A stretch of 60,000 nucleotides of DNA from Nematostella vectensis (GCF_932526225.1 NC_064038.1:14407647-14467646), one strand, 5' to 3'; positions 10,531 to 21,656 are shown, counted from the stretch's first letter. Translations and numbers: made by a program. Notes: generated by a model not told the origin, from the letters alone.

Positions 10531-11243
10531 AAGCTGTTGTGCGACTAAATAGTAACCTGAAAGAAACAGAGCGGCTATTTCTGTTATTTCATTTTAATCC
10601 CGCACTACAAAGAAAACCTTAGAACGCTACATGCATTTTATACCACAGGCTTCCCATCCGCGTTAATAAAGGATTTGAAAAGGCATACGAATTAACGCAA
10701 ATAAAAATCCGTGAGTTATATCTCCATGCTCTTATTCATGAAATAAACTTAGTTGGGATGTAAATGCATTAGTCTGTTGTGTTTTTTCTTCCCAAGAAGC
10801 TAAATTTTACGAGTTTAAAGCGCAATATAAGTTTGTCTCGTATTTTGTGTCTATAATTAGTATGTTAATGATACAAGGCTGGCAACTTAATTCTTACTAC
10901 CTCAGCTTCAGCGCGATTTTCTACTGGATTTTTAACGACTACGAAAACATTAACATAGATACAGGATGGGAAAGGGTTGGAATTATCCCCTAATCGATTT
11001 TTAAAACAATCCGTTTAAAAACATGCGAGAAAGATTTTTTGAACGTCAATTTTAGCTTTCCGTCGATGATCGGGACAGCTGGTCAAATGGCATCCTTGGA
11101 ATGTAATTTAGATACACAGTGTAACCCTACGCTAAGTTTATTTCATGAATTAGAGCATGGAGATATAACTCATAGATTTTTTGCCTGAATTTTTATGCCT
11201 TTGAAATCCTTTATTGACGCGGGTGGCAAGCCTGTGTTTATAC
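10531..11243. other. Intron stretch without recognised content
   Basis: AT-rich intron sequence between the inverted-repeat element and the last pentraxin exon. No gene or repeat recognised. Confidence 0.5.
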
Positions 11244-11468
11244 CTTTTGCAATCCTACAATCAGCTTGTCTCTCTGTCCGATACGATCCTCTCATAAGCT
11301 TAAAGAGACTCCCCCAGTTCATAATGTCTCCCTTGACGTCACCACACCCATAGGACATACGCATTATCTCTTCAGGTACGATCACGTGACCCCATGCGGA
11401 CAGGCCGGTCAGTTTCGTGGGCGAAGACGAGTTGAATGCATCATGGAATATGGAGAAGTGCGTTGTGT
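11244..11468 (-). CDS. Receptor pentraxin-like domain, exon 3 of 3
   Basis: A 225-base exon, phase 1 at both ends (residues 533-607). It encodes the C-terminal part of a pentraxin/LamG-type fold: LTGLSAWGHVIVPEEIMR, then SYGCGDVKGDIMNWGSL and a last Cys in RQADC. In pentraxin modules the same place has a G-x-x-W helix strand, a Cys-Gly-GDVINW run and a final Cys. It joins the CUB exon directly. Acceptor TATCCAG, donor AAAAG/GTATAA. Confidence 0.82.
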
Positions 11469-11731
11469 CTGGATAAAGGTTAAATCAAGTTAAGCCTCAT
11501 AGGTAATCTATAGTTAATAAAGGTAGACCTCCCTCTATTTAATTTGGCGTCATCGGTTTAACGGAGACTAGATTTGATTAGAGTTATGGACTACGCTGAA
11601 ATTATTGACTATGCGTTGATTCTTGGATAAAAACGTGACCACTCTCATCAACAACCAAAGACTGTAAAAGCTAGAAAGAGTGTAAATCTCATCGACTCTA
11701 CTCATCTCCCATCTTCTCATCTCACCGTTTG

Positions 11732-11736
11732 CTTGA
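11732..11736 (+). repeat. Target site duplication CTTGA, left copy
   Basis: CTTGA directly precedes the first base of the left LTR and recurs directly after the right LTR (17604-17608). A 5-base duplication is typical of BEL/Pao integration. Confidence 0.85.
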
Positions 11737-11929
11737 TGTATCGGCGTGTTGGGGGATTAAAACTACGATTAAAACTACGGAAAGAGTGCTTGTCTAAATG
11801 GGTTTTTTATGAACTCAACAAATCCCTCGTGGGCTCATCAATCACGTGACATCATGTCCACAGGGAACCCAATAACAATAATAACGATAATGTCAATCTA
11901 TGAATGTCAGTTATATATGAGTTCAGACA
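11737..11929 (-). repeat. BEL/Pao element 1, 3' LTR (193 bp)
   Basis: It matches 17411-17603 over its full 193 bases with about five substitutions. On the minus strand it runs TGTCTGAACTC...CCGATACA, so it has TG...CA ends. The inner part includes CACGTGAT and a run of AAC/AAT repeats. Confidence 0.92.
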
Positions 11930-12347
11930 TCCTCCGGGGGGGCGCGTAGTTGCCGGGCCCAGTCTGCGATGTGGTCCCTTGTGGCAGCTGTAATTCGCAT
12001 GCTTCTACTGATAGGTTGGTTGGACTGGAGCTGACCTCCTGTCTGCGCGTCTGCAGTTTCCACAACATCAGTAGTAATCTCAAGGGGATATAGCTTGGAG
12101 ATAGGTCTGTTCGTGTGACCCTTAGCTGTTTTTAAGGTTACAGCCCGTACACATCCGTCGGCACCTCTAATCAGATCTTCCACTACGCCTAGCTTCCACT
12201 TCAACCTCTTTTTCTCGCTGTGGATCTGGACAACGTCCCCTATCTTGACGCGTGTTTCACCGCTGCCACCTGTTGCGCCATGGAAGCACCGCATCGAAGT
12301 GAGGTACTCCTGCTTCCAGCGCTGCCAGAAGTGTTGTATAACTAGTG
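11923..12347 (-). pseudogene. BEL element 1 pol C-terminal domain, out of frame
   Basis: Encodes the DUF5641-like end of BEL pol (ETRVKIGDVVQIHSEKKRLK, then a GVVEDLIRGADG stretch), which belongs to the integrase C-terminal region. It lies one frame away from the main pol ORF, which stops at 12348, so a frameshift near 12350 separates them. The ORF ends inside the 3' LTR. Confidence 0.85.
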
Positions 12348-15300
12348 CTACACGGGTAGAACCCTTCGGAGATGATCATCGTTTCCATAGCTCGGGTCAG
12401 TTAGTTCGTCCGCATCAGTGTCAGGATGTGGGAGACTGGTAATCCTCCTTCCATACAGTAGATGGGATGGTGTGAGAGGGTCTTCATCATTTATGTCAGG
12501 AGAGACATATGTTAGTCGGCGGTCATTTTGGATAGCCTCAATTTCCATGACAACCGTCTGGAGAGTGACTAAGTTGATGGATGCTCGGCCAAGGACTTTC
12601 TTCAGCGTCATCTTCGTGAGGCCGATCAGCCTCTCCCAAAACCCTCCATACCATGGAGCTCTTTTTGGGATGAACTTCCAATCTATCCCTTGTTTGCCGA
12701 GCTCCTGTTTGAGCGTTGGTGAATTAAACAGGTGCTCGAGTTCAGCAGCCGCCGATTGGAAGGTACTGGCATTATCAGAAATGATAACGTCTGGAATGGA
12801 CTGGCGGCTTGCGAATTTACGTACGGCAAGAATGAATGTTTTGACTGATAAATCTGAAACGACTTCAAGATGTACAGCTCTAGTAGCTGCGCATGTCAAC
12901 AAACAGATATAGGCCTTCGAGTCAGTTTTCCCGTTTCGTATATATAGTTCTCCCGTAAAGTCCACTCCTGTAACCGCAAAGGGTCGGGTCTCCCGGAGTC
13001 TGAGGCTTGTTAGTGGCGGAGCGTCTGGAGCTCGGTATGGAGCACCGTTCACTTTTTGGCACGTTCCGCATTTGTTCAAGACCCTTTTTACTTGGAATCT
13101 TCCCGAAGGCACCCAGAATTTCTGGCGTAATGCAGTTAGTGTCGAGCTAACGCCAGCATGTAATTGGGGTTCATGCGTGTCACAGATAACGAGGGTCGTC
13201 ACGTAGTCTTTCTTCGGAAGAAGAACTGGAAACTTGGCGTTTTCAGAAACAGGGGCATTGTGAATCCTCCCGCCACAGCGAAGTAAGCCATCGTCATCCA
13301 TGAACAGGCGCAGCTGCCGTGTCAAAGGGGTCCCAGACTTGTCATGGGCGGAAAGGTTTGCTATTTCTTTGGCGTAAGAGTGGCGTTGGCGATCGTGGAT
13401 ACATGTCCTTTCTGCTTTCGTCAGCTCAGTGACCATCAGAGGTCCGTTTCTGCGGTCAGTGGGGTTTCTGAGGTTATGGACGAACCTCAGTACAAGAGCG
13501 GTTACACGTTGAAGTTTCCTCAGTGTGCTGTGTCTAGTGGGATCCATGATCGTGCTGATGCTTGGATTCTCGACTGAATTCGCGTCTGCTTCAGAGTTGG
13601 TTTGCTCTCCTAACACATCAGGTTCTGGGGTAACTTTAGGTTCTTCCTCTAGGATCTCAACAAGAAGGGTGGTGCTTGATTCCCACGTTGGCCAGTCGCA
13701 TTCTGAAGTTATCCAGGATGGACCATGCAGCCATGCTGTTGATGCTTGGAGCTCTGCTGTGGTTAGACCCATCGTTAGTAGGTCTGCTGGATTATCGCGT
13801 GTGGGGCAGTAACGCCAACTAGATGGCTGAGAGAGACGCTTGATTTCTCTGACTCGATTACCTACAAACTGCTGAAGCTGCTTATTACTGTGAAGCCAAT
13901 TGAGCACGATCTGGCTGTCCGACCAGAAGAATGCTTCTAGATCAGGAAAATTCTTCTGCAAAGAGTTAAGCAAGTACTCTGCAAGGTTTGCACCAGCCAG
14001 TGCTGCCATCAATTTTAGTTTGGGGAGTGACAGTTCCTTTACTGGAGCGACACGTGACTTTCCCATCACAAAGGAAGTCTGATTGGGCTGCCGTATGTAT
14101 GCCACAGCTCCGTAGGCTTTCGGGCTAGCATCCACGAACACATGCAGCTGAGTCGTCTCGTTGGCTGACCGATTGCTGAGATAGCATCTAGGAATAGTAA
14201 GATTGGTTGATTGTCGGATTTCTTGCGCAATGCTGAGCCAGCGAGTTCGTATCTCCCCATTCAGGGGTTCATCCCAATCTACGTTTAACTTCCAGAGGTC
14301 CTGGATAAGGATCTTAGCGCGGATTGAGATGGAGGTGATGAGGCCTAGTGGGTCATAGATCTTAGATGACTCCCTTAAGATCTCTCGCTTTGTGACAAGA
14401 GTGTCGTCAGATGCTAGTAATTCTTTACATGCAAGTGTTAGCGTTTCGGTTGAGGTGTCCCACCGTAAGCCTAGAACATTGACACTGTCGCAGTTGGCAT
14501 CATTCACTCCATCAAGGGTAGCACGATGGAGAAGGGGTTGGCTATTGGATGCCCAAGACCGTAAGTTGAACTTGGCTTCAGTCATGACACTTCTTGATTC
14601 GTCATAGTAACTCAGGGCCTCTTGATGTGTTTCACAGCCGGTGATGATGTTGACAACATAGAGATTGTCCCTCATGTCCTGTGTGACTGGTGTCTTATGT
14701 TTATCAAGGTGTGTTTGAAGGACAGCATTCAGCATAAAGGGGGAGCTCGCAGAGCCAAAAAGGACCGACTTGAAACGGTAGGTCTGGAACTCACTTTCGG
14801 GATCACCGGGATCGGAGAGCCATAGGAACCGGGTCATGTCGCGGTCAGCTTCGCTGAGACGTACATGGAGGAAAGCTTTTTCTATATCAGTAGAAATTCC
14901 AATAGGGTGGGCGCGAAACCGCACTAAAATCGAGCCCATGTCGGCTAGGTAAGGTGAACCGACCTCTAGGCAGTCCTTCAGACTTGGGGTCGAGGGAGCC
15001 TGGTGACAACTACAATCGAAGACAATACGAATGGGCGTGGTCGATGACTCCTTTTTTACATGGTGGTGGGGTATGTAGTGGGCGTGGTCAGACGGGTCAG
15101 GGTTGCTAACCTTCTCAATGAACCCTCTGGCCTCTTGTTCCTTGATGATGTCGTCATAACTCTTCATCAAATCTGGTGTCAGGTGAAGTCGTCGTGCGGT
15201 AGCCCTTGTGCGTCTCTCGCAGATACTGAAGTTAGTTGGGAGAGGGGCGTGCTCTTCCTTCCAGGGAAACCCAGCAATGTATGTGCCGTCTTCGTCTCTA

Positions 15301-16540
15301 GTGATCGAGGTGGCCTGGTAATTAGTCAAGAAGTTCTTCTCAGGGGGGTCAGCATTGGGTGATATGCCCATTGACTCTAGGGACCAAAATTGCTGTAGAT
15401 CAAATTCATCTTCTTGGTGGGCTGAAATGTGGAATATGTTAGTCACATTGCCCTGCATCCCCCTGGCCCTTACAGGACCAGATAGTAGATAGCCCAATTT
15501 GGACTGCATAGCTGTGGGCCCCTCTTCCCCTCGGATAATCTTATCTTGAACAATGTCCCAGTAATGGTCAGCACCAATTAACAAGTTGATCTCGAAATTA
15601 CCACTGGACACTGGGTGTGCTAATTTCAATCCTTTCAGGTGGGGCATGCTACTGACATCTGTGTGATGTTTGCATTGCAAGGGGGTGGCTATATGTGGAA
15701 CAACAAGCACCCGGAGAGGAATCCTTTCCCCTTGCTCACTGATTACTTCAACATTTGTAACTTCTAGTCTCCTAAGGGAATGTTCTGTTGCCCCGAAGGC
15801 AGACATGGAGATATTCTCCCTTGAAATAGGCTTTGCGCCGAGTTCATCAGCGAGTTTCTTAGTAATGAAGGAGCGTTGCGCGCCCTCATCGAGAAGTATG
15901 TTCACCTCCCTGCTAGTATTCCCAACCCTGACATGGCTTACGGCAGTTTTTAGAAGTATCGGATACTCATGGGTGATGCCATAGGGGTGTGCTGGTGCTA
16001 ATGTGGTATGAACCGACTGGGATTGCTCTGCTTGGGGTGGGGGCTCCTTGTTCCCAGGGTGAGGACCTTGCCCCTTGTCTCTCTCACAAATTGTGGTGTG
16101 ATGTTTACCTCCGCATTGACGGCAGCGAAACTTCGAGGTGCATTTGGAGCTGATATGGGAGGATGAAAGGCAATTATAACAGAGCCTCAGCTTGACAACA
16201 ATGTCCTTCCTTGCTTTAGGGTCAAAAACGGTGGCGCAGTTATGTGTACTGTGCTTCCCTTTACAGTAAACGCACTGAATGACCTTGGGTTTGCCTTTCC
16301 CCTGGGGATGAGGCCACTTTACCCCGGTAAAGAATGAGGCTGTGGGTGTAGATTCCGACAGGAGGGGGGATCCTGCTTCTAAAACCTTAAGCTCATGCTT
16401 AAGAGCTTCCCTCAGACCTTGTATGGTCCAGTCTCCCCCTTGTTGTATCCTGGCTAGGTTGCGCTTGGTTTCATGAGGGAGCTTTCCTAAAATAACAGGA
16501 ATAAGGAGTTCCCCAAAGGAGTCTTGGGACTTGCCGATGC
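12348..16540 (-). CDS. BEL element 1 zinc knuckles, protease, RT, RNase H, integrase
   Basis: Long open frame of an LTR-element polyprotein. In order: gag end with CVYCKGKHSTHNC and CYNCLSSSHISSKC zinc knuckles (about 16280-16130), an aspartic protease with LLDEGAQRSFI (about 15890), BEL-type reverse transcriptase with IVFDCSCHQAP, DIEKAFLHVRL and a polymerase box LYVVNIITG, RNase H with VFVDASPKAYGAVAY and WSDSQIVLNW, an integrase zinc domain (HAGVSSTLTALRQKFW and CGTCQ), and an integrase core with VDFTGELY and DNASTF. In this family the polymerase box reads YVDN or YVDD; here the Asp codon is GTC (Val) at about 14653-14655, a change expected to kill polymerisation. It stops early at 12348 by frameshift. 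Confidence 0.92.
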
Positions 16541-17393
16541 ATCACAAAAGGGGCGCAAGCTCTCAAGATTGCTTGTGGGAAATTGCAGATCTAATAGGGC
16601 AGTCATATGAGCATTCGTCACTGTGTGTTCGCCCAAAACGTTCATTGAGAGTGGCCAGTGCCTTCACATAATTATCCCCTGAAATTAGGTAGCCCCCAAT
16701 TGCTTGCTCTGCCTCCCCTGAAACCTGGGCCTTTAGGTAATTAAACTTGTCTACATCAGGCAAGCCTGGCTTGCTGTGAACAGCTACATTAAAGGAATCC
16801 CAGAAGGTCATCCACTCCAACGGGTCCCCACTAAAAACGGGCAAGTTCAGCTTTGGGAGACGTGTGCTATAGGAGTTGAAGTTACTTGCTTGGGGAATGA
16901 AAGGCTCATTGCTGGGGTGAGTAATGTTTGGGGGCGGGACAACTTGAGTTGTGTTTGAGGGTGGCAGGACTTGGGTTGGATCTATATTGGTTGGATTTTG
17001 AGACATGGAAGAAGCGCTTTGGGGAGAGGATGTTGGAGCGACAGGCGGCGGAACGACGGGGGAGGGAGTATTAACACTCGGTACATTGTCATTGTTAATG
17101 ATTACACTTAGCTTTGCAATCATATCTGTGATCCCTTCCTGGATTTCCTCCGTTTCCATTATTTCCTCCTCCAAATCTTCAGGCTTCTCGATTTTCGGGG
17201 CTATGATCTCATCTAAGTCTCGGAGTTTCCCAGCCTTTGCTTCGAGTTGATGCGTTGTGTTTTTCGCCGATGCGAGTTCGAGTTTGGTAAACCCGCCATC
17301 TTTGGTAAAAATCTCCTCGGATTTCTTCATTAACTTCGTAAGATGGCGCCTGTGGCCTCGCCGAGAGGCAATTAGACGTTGCAGCTCCTCCAT
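16541..17393 (-). pseudogene. BEL element 1 gag, broken
   Basis: It begins at the ATG at 17393, just after the primer-binding stretch. It holds a lysine/glutamate-rich coiled N-terminus, a proline/serine/threonine linker, then a DUF1759-type gag core (LPKLNLPVFSGDPLEWMTFW and NERFG). The frame is broken near 16631 by what looks like a one-base gain in a CCC run, and again near 16540 where a short piece seems missing before the frame continues into the zinc knuckles. The stop at 16563 follows from the first break. Confidence 0.85.
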
Positions 17394-17410
17394 CCTGGTC
17401 ACGGCACCAA

Positions 17411-17603
17411 TGTATCGGCGAGTTGGGGGATTAAAACTACGATTAAAACTACGGAAAGAGTGCTTGTCTGAATGGGTTTTTTATGAACTCAACAAATCCC
17501 TCGTGGGCTCATCAATCACGTGACATCATGCCCACAGGGAACCCAATAACAATAATAACGATAATGTCAATCTATGAATGTCGGTTATATATGAGTTCAG
17601 ATA
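17411..17603 (-). repeat. BEL/Pao element 1, 5' LTR (193 bp)
   Basis: The 5' LTR of the minus-strand element. The outer end reads TA where the other copy has TG; the inner end abuts the primer-binding-like sequence at 17397-17410. It is followed on the plus strand by the CTTGA duplication at 17604-17608. Confidence 0.92.
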
Positions 17604-17909
17604 CTTGATGTGATCGAAGCTTTATACTGTATGCTCGTATATATTATAGGAACTTTTAGATCCAAGAACAATATCTATACATCTTAAAGTTTCTGCTTTG
17701 GTTGTACGCGCCACGTGTTTATGGGTTTCATTGTCACACAACCTTCACAAAACTGGCTGGTTTTCGCCCAGATCTACGTCCACTTCTGTGCCATTCAAGC
17801 GCCCATGTTACTTTTCGCCGAGGCATGATACTCAGGATTCTATTGTTACCTATTTTGTCACAAAAGTTAGTCTAGTCGCGTATTTTGATTTTGATAGATA
17901 TTGCCATAC

Positions 17910-18076
17910 CTGGTAATGTTAAGCGTGCACTGAGCAAGCGACCAAAACCGATGACCTGCCCATCAAGGTAAATCTCCCAGACTCCGGCATGTGACTTCCA
18001 CGTGACACACACGTGACGCCATATTTTATTGCAAACACAGTTATCGTAGGAGCTGCCATAAAAATCAAACGACTGA
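17910..18076 (-). CDS. Receptor pentraxin-like domain, exon 2 of 3
   Basis: A 167-base exon (residues 478-532) encoding DFYGSSYDNCVC, then WRHVCVTWKSHAGVWEIYLD and GQVIGFGRLLSARLTLPG. The WxHxCxTW...G-x-W-x-x-Y-x-D-G pattern is the central signature of pentraxin domains, as in the pentraxin modules of adhesion GPCRs. Acceptor ATTTTAG, donor CCAG/GTATGG. The BEL element lies in the intron that follows. Confidence 0.87.
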
Positions 18077-18190
18077 CTAAAATAACTGTTCTAACGCATC
18101 TATCATTCCACCTTATTGCATAGTTGGTATAAGAGGGATCGCTCAAGTATGAGCGTTTTAAAAGTTTTATAAGTATGGTCTGACTACAAA

Positions 18191-18390
18191 GACTACAGAC
18201 AGGCTGTAGAATAACTAGGTGGTATGAATAGAAAGACTACAGACAGGCTGTAGAATGACTCGGTGGTATGAATAAAAAGACTTACAGACATTAAGCTGCA
18301 GAATGACTAGGTTGTATGAATAGAAATACTACAGACAAGCTGTAGAATTCCTAGGTGGTATGAATAGAAAGACTACAGACAAGATGCAAA
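18191..18390 (+). repeat. 44-bp minisatellite, about 4.5 copies
   Basis: GACTACAGACAGGCTGTAG starts units at 18191, 18235, about 18279, 18327 and 18371, each followed by AATGACTAGGTGGTATGAAT and a short A run. CTACAGAC...CTGTAG within each unit can form a small hairpin. It lies between pentraxin exons 1 and 2. Confidence 0.88.
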
Positions 18391-18739
18391 AGTAAAACCG
18401 GCAATCAGATTTATTCAACTATTCATTCATCCATTATAATTTTAATTCTAGACCTTTAACACATTATAATAAAACAAAAGTAAAGACTATTATTGCATGA
18501 TGAGGGGTGTTTTACGGACTCGAGGTCCCATATACCGTACTGTTTACTGTAATATACAAAACTAAACACAAACAGAAAACCCAATCACTTAAAGCACTAT
18601 ATTCATCTAAAACAACAGTCTATCCTCATTGATTTGAAGTGCCAGAGAGTGATAGAAGGAATTAAAATCAAACATAGAATTAGGTTGATCAGTAAGGACT
18701 AATCTTGTTGGAGAGACAATATCGAATAATTGTACTTAC
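18391..18739. other. Intron stretch without recognised content
   Basis: AT-rich intron sequence between the minisatellite and pentraxin exon 1; nothing recognised. Confidence 0.5.
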
Positions 18740-18956
18740 ATCTTATTTCCAAGAACTTTGAGCTGAAGTGCGCAGTGTCTCTGCGTAAAGCCTATTACAG
18801 TATTGCCGTCATGTGTTTCCATAGCAACCTCAAGACGCGAAGGGTTACACATGACCCAGTAACACAGAGTGATCGCAGCAGTCATGTTGATTGGCAGTTG
18901 GGTATGGAACTGTTTTTGGCTGGATAAAATTGCTGTTTCTACGCCATTATCATCGC
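18740..18956 (-). CDS. Receptor pentraxin-like domain, exon 1 of 3
   Basis: A 217-base exon (residues 406-476) that starts after CTATTTTAG at phase 1 and ends at GTAAGT in phase 2. It encodes AILSSQKQFHTQLPINMT, then AAITLCYWVMCNPS and a VAMETHDGNTVIGF strand. An aromatic/hydrophobic strand with C-x-W-V close to the N-terminus is the opening signature of the pentraxin fold (LTVCFWV type). The overlapping plus-strand open frame at 18730-18927 has no support. Confidence 0.82.
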
Positions 18957-19312
18957 CTAAAATAGAATGAGATATTCACTAAGCGCCTTCTTATCCATCT
19001 GTCGTTTTACTAAAAATAACATGAGGCAAGCGCGCGGGAAACCTGTGATGCTCTAAACGGGTTTTGGGCTTTCAAGATGGCAGCCACAAGAATCGTTAAA
19101 ATATTAATTCCTTTAATTTTATGTAGAAAATATCGACTTAGCTCTTAATCTATAAAGAGCAGACTAAATATGGCGGAATTAGATACTTAATAAAGAATTG
19201 GCCCAAGCGAACTTCTAGAAAAACGAAAGTTTCCAAAACACAATAGATTGATATGTATAATGTTTCTTGACGACGACAGAGAACTTGCATTATTCTTTTT
19301 TATGTTACTTAC

Positions 19313-19720
19313 CCCCTTTTGGAGCGTCGCTTATATCCGTCACATTAGCAAACACCCAAGTGCCGTTACCGCCCTTCGATGTCCACGTGCACAGCTCGTG
19401 ACCCCACGCACACTCCCTGTCGATTCGATACACCTCGTTAGCACCATTAGCACCGCGCCCATTATCGACACACTCAATCGAGCCACCATTCCCGCCATAG
19501 TCAGACATGCCTCCCGCCACACACTTGCCGCCATCTTGGATTCCGAAGACTTCGTAACCGCGACGGAACGCAGCATCAGCGCAGCGCAGAATGGCGCCAG
19601 CTCGCTGTTGGTAACTCCACTGAAGGGCAGGGTCGATGTTCTCAAGGGAGGGGAGGGTGGTATTTGGTCCTTTGCTTTTGAAGCAGCCAAGATTTTCTAT
19701 TGTCCTGATTCCCTTGGGAA
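19313..19720 (-). CDS. Receptor FGIQDGGKC cysteine domain exon
   Basis: A 408-base phase 1-1 exon (residues 269-404) encoding a module of about 130 residues. It begins IENLGCFKSKG, contains ILRCADAAFRRGYEVFGIQD followed by GGKCVAGG, then IECVDNGRG, EVYRI and a RECAWGHELC end. The LGC(F/Y)...A..RGY..F..QDGG.C pattern recalls WSC-like or apple-like cysteine modules found next to discoidin and pentraxin domains in cnidarian secreted and membrane proteins, but I cannot assign a named family with certainty. Two overlapping open frames on other strands are shadows. Acceptor TTTCAG, donor GGGG/GTAAGT. Confidence 0.8.
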
Positions 19721-19947
19721 CTGAAACATATAATTCTTTCAATATGATATCAAATGATGAGAAATTTGACTCAGATGACCGGATTTGCTGGATTGGATGT
19801 GGCATCACAGCATGCAGCTTTTCACCTGCTGGGCAGACATGCATCTCTATATACCGGAAGTGACGTATGTCTCACGTTACCTGCTCAGCAGCCAAACATC
19901 TCAACGGCTATTTGTGACCGGACGTGAAGTTAAATATGTGCATATAC

Positions 19948-20089
19948 CTGATAGGCAGCCATACATCTCCACGCGCATGGCGGGATGACTGTGCCACTTG
20001 ACCGGGTGGAGTCTGACGTACCACCCTATGATTGGTGGATTCACGTCATTTTGCACAACGGTAGTGTCGTCACTGTTGCCAGAGAATTC
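19948..20089 (-). CDS. Receptor discoidin domain 2, exon 3 of 3
   Basis: A 142-base exon (residues 222-268), starting at phase 0 after GTAACAG and ending CAG/GTATAT. It encodes EFSGNSDDTTVV, then WYVRLHPVKWHSHPAMRVEM and YGC. The GN.D....V..., RYVRL.P..W and MRVE.YGC pieces are the diagnostic C-terminal third of an F5/8 type C (discoidin) domain, with its closing Cys. Its partner exon lies 17 kb away at 37337. Confidence 0.93.
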
Positions 20090-20324
20090 CTGTTACATGA
20101 ACAACAGCATGAGGAGTAGTAATTGCAGAGACAGGACAGGAAGGGAAAGTCTAGCATGCTGCTAGCCATACGAAATAGCCATATGATAGATTAATAGATA
20201 AAGCCGCAGATTCCACTTTATCGATCGTGTCAAAGGCATCAATGCACAATTAGCCTAGCCTTTTTGCCTATTTATAATAGGTCATTAAGCCTAGAATTAA
20301 ATAAAAGATCTCAATTTGTGAAAT
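20090..20324. other. Intron stretch before the R1 repeat
   Basis: Mixed intron sequence between discoidin 2 exon 3 and the first R1 fragment; nothing recognised. Confidence 0.5.
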
Positions 20325-20413
20325 GTGTAATATATAGATTTAGGCACTGCCTAAAACGGAGCCAGTATTTAACAACTTTTTGTGTTGACTGATAGATATA
20401 GTTTTAGGGGGGT
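20325..20413 (+). repeat. Dispersed repeat R1, head of copy 1
   Basis: Starts with ATATAGATTTAGGCACTGCC, where TTTAGGCACTGCCTAAA is a palindrome, and continues GGAGCCAG...TTTTTGTGTTGACTGATAG. The same head occurs at 32371 and 58977, and inverted at 54612. The copy is interrupted at 20414 by the second BEL/Pao element; its remainder resumes at 30945. Confidence 0.8.
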
Positions 20414-20471
20414 TGTTCGATAGGACGACGAAACAATGTTAAACCAACAAGATTTAATAAAACTCTCTCTA
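20414..20471 (-). repeat. BEL/Pao element 2, LTR end at the left (3') side
   Basis: TGTTCGATAGGACGACGAAA and on to AAAACTCTCTCTA matches 30887-30944 with one mismatch over 58 bases, then the two diverge. This is the 3' LTR end of the minus-strand element; the true LTR length cannot be fixed because the right-hand copy is short. Confidence 0.7.
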
Positions 20472-20727
20472 TTTTTCTTACACGCGTTTTTCTTTTTTAA
20501 CCTCCAAACAACCACACAACGAGGCGCCGCGCAGGGAAGTTACATTCCTAAACCGGTTTATCCGGAAACTAACAAGTCACGCAATCCTCCTAAACATTCC
20601 CCATCCCTGCACTGAGGGGTCAGTTTGTTCCTAGAAAAGAAACTGATAATACGTAACTGTTCATGAAGACTCTCCGACTTCAAGAGGAACTAACTTAGTA
20701 ATAGGACGGATTTAATTCTATAACCGC

Positions 20728-20835
20728 ACTATTCTCGGTATGCATAAATTAGAATAATTACTTATGAGACTGTGAAGATAACGATAATTTACTCAGTCTT
20801 CACCAAACGTTATAGCAGAAGGTTCTGTGATTTGC
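20728..20835 (+). repeat. DIRS split direct repeat A1
   Basis: It begins ACTATTCTCGGTATGCATAA and ends GTGATTTGC. It matches 24851-24958 (A2) over 108 bases with a few differences. It marks the left end of the tyrosine-recombinase element. Confidence 0.88.
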
Positions 20836-21656
20836 CAGTTCTGCATAATAGCTCCGTTCCTGCACACTCAATGGCTCAAGTTCCCCAACCTGAAGATGTT
20901 CCGGTAATAGCTGCTCAAGCTATGCCTGAGGCTGTTCTGCCGGCCGTTTTGCCAGCCGTAGTGCCGGCCGTTTTACCGGCCGTTTTACCAGCCGAACCTG
21001 CGCAAAATCCAGTTGCCGCCCTTGCGAATCAGGTTGGTTTGTCTTTCTTGTTAGCAATTTACTTCAGTTTAGCCGTAGTAAGTGTTAAGTTATTTTATGT
21101 TAGGAGTCGTTTTCTTTATTTTTGTCGGTTTCGTATTTATTAGCGTTTTGGTGTATTTAGCTTTATGGTCTACTTATTATAGTGTCGTGCTATCTGTGTG
21201 TTGCCTCTAGTCGTTTTATTCCATTTTTCCGCATTTAGTTTGCATTACCAGTTTTGTATTATCTTCTTAGTAGTCGCTTTTGGTACTATAAGTTTTGTTA
21301 GCATTTCTATTGCTAGTTAGCTGTCATTTGTTCTTTATTACCGTTCCTTTATTCGTTAGCCCTAGATTCTTTGGAGCTCGTTCGTTATTTTACACAGTAC
21401 TTCCTAGATCTAGTGAGCGATTTTTGGTTCTTGGCTTCTTTTCTTTTTATTCAGTGCGTTAACTCGTTATTAGCCTTAGCTTTTTGCACTTGTCATTACG
21501 AGTTTAGTTATAGGTTCTTTTGGTTTCTCGCTTCTGCATTTGCACTCCTTGTTTACATTCCGTTGGTAGTCTATTGGTTTCCCTCGTTTTGTTTAGCGTC
21601 CTTTGTTATTTAAGCGTCTTTTGGTTTGGCAATCTTGTTAGTTTTTTTGATTAGAA

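Larger units (their letters stand above)
11737..17603 (-). mobile_element. BEL/Pao LTR retrotransposon 1, almost complete
   Basis: A 5.87-kb element on the minus strand, with two 193-base LTRs, a CTTGA target duplication, a primer-binding-like stretch (TGGTGCCGTGACC) right after the 5' LTR, then gag, protease, reverse transcriptase, RNase H, integrase and the C-terminal BEL domain. It sits in the intron between pentraxin exons 2 and 3, in the same orientation as the receptor gene. LTR divergence of about 2.6 percent points to a fairly recent insertion. Frame breaks in gag and near the end of pol, and an altered polymerase motif, mean this copy is unlikely to be autonomous. BEL/Pao elements lack an envelope in most animals and none is seen. 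Confidence 0.93.

Noticed and set aside
20414-20450. GACGAAAC in the BEL/Pao 2 LTR as a second hammerhead
   Set aside because: No CTGANGA core precedes it and no stems can be drawn.
20772-21143. Plus-strand frame with repeated LPAVLPAVVPAVLP
   Set aside because: It lies at the DIRS left end over terminal repeat A1. It could be a start of an element protein, but it has no known domain and stops before the tandem repeats; not called as a gene.
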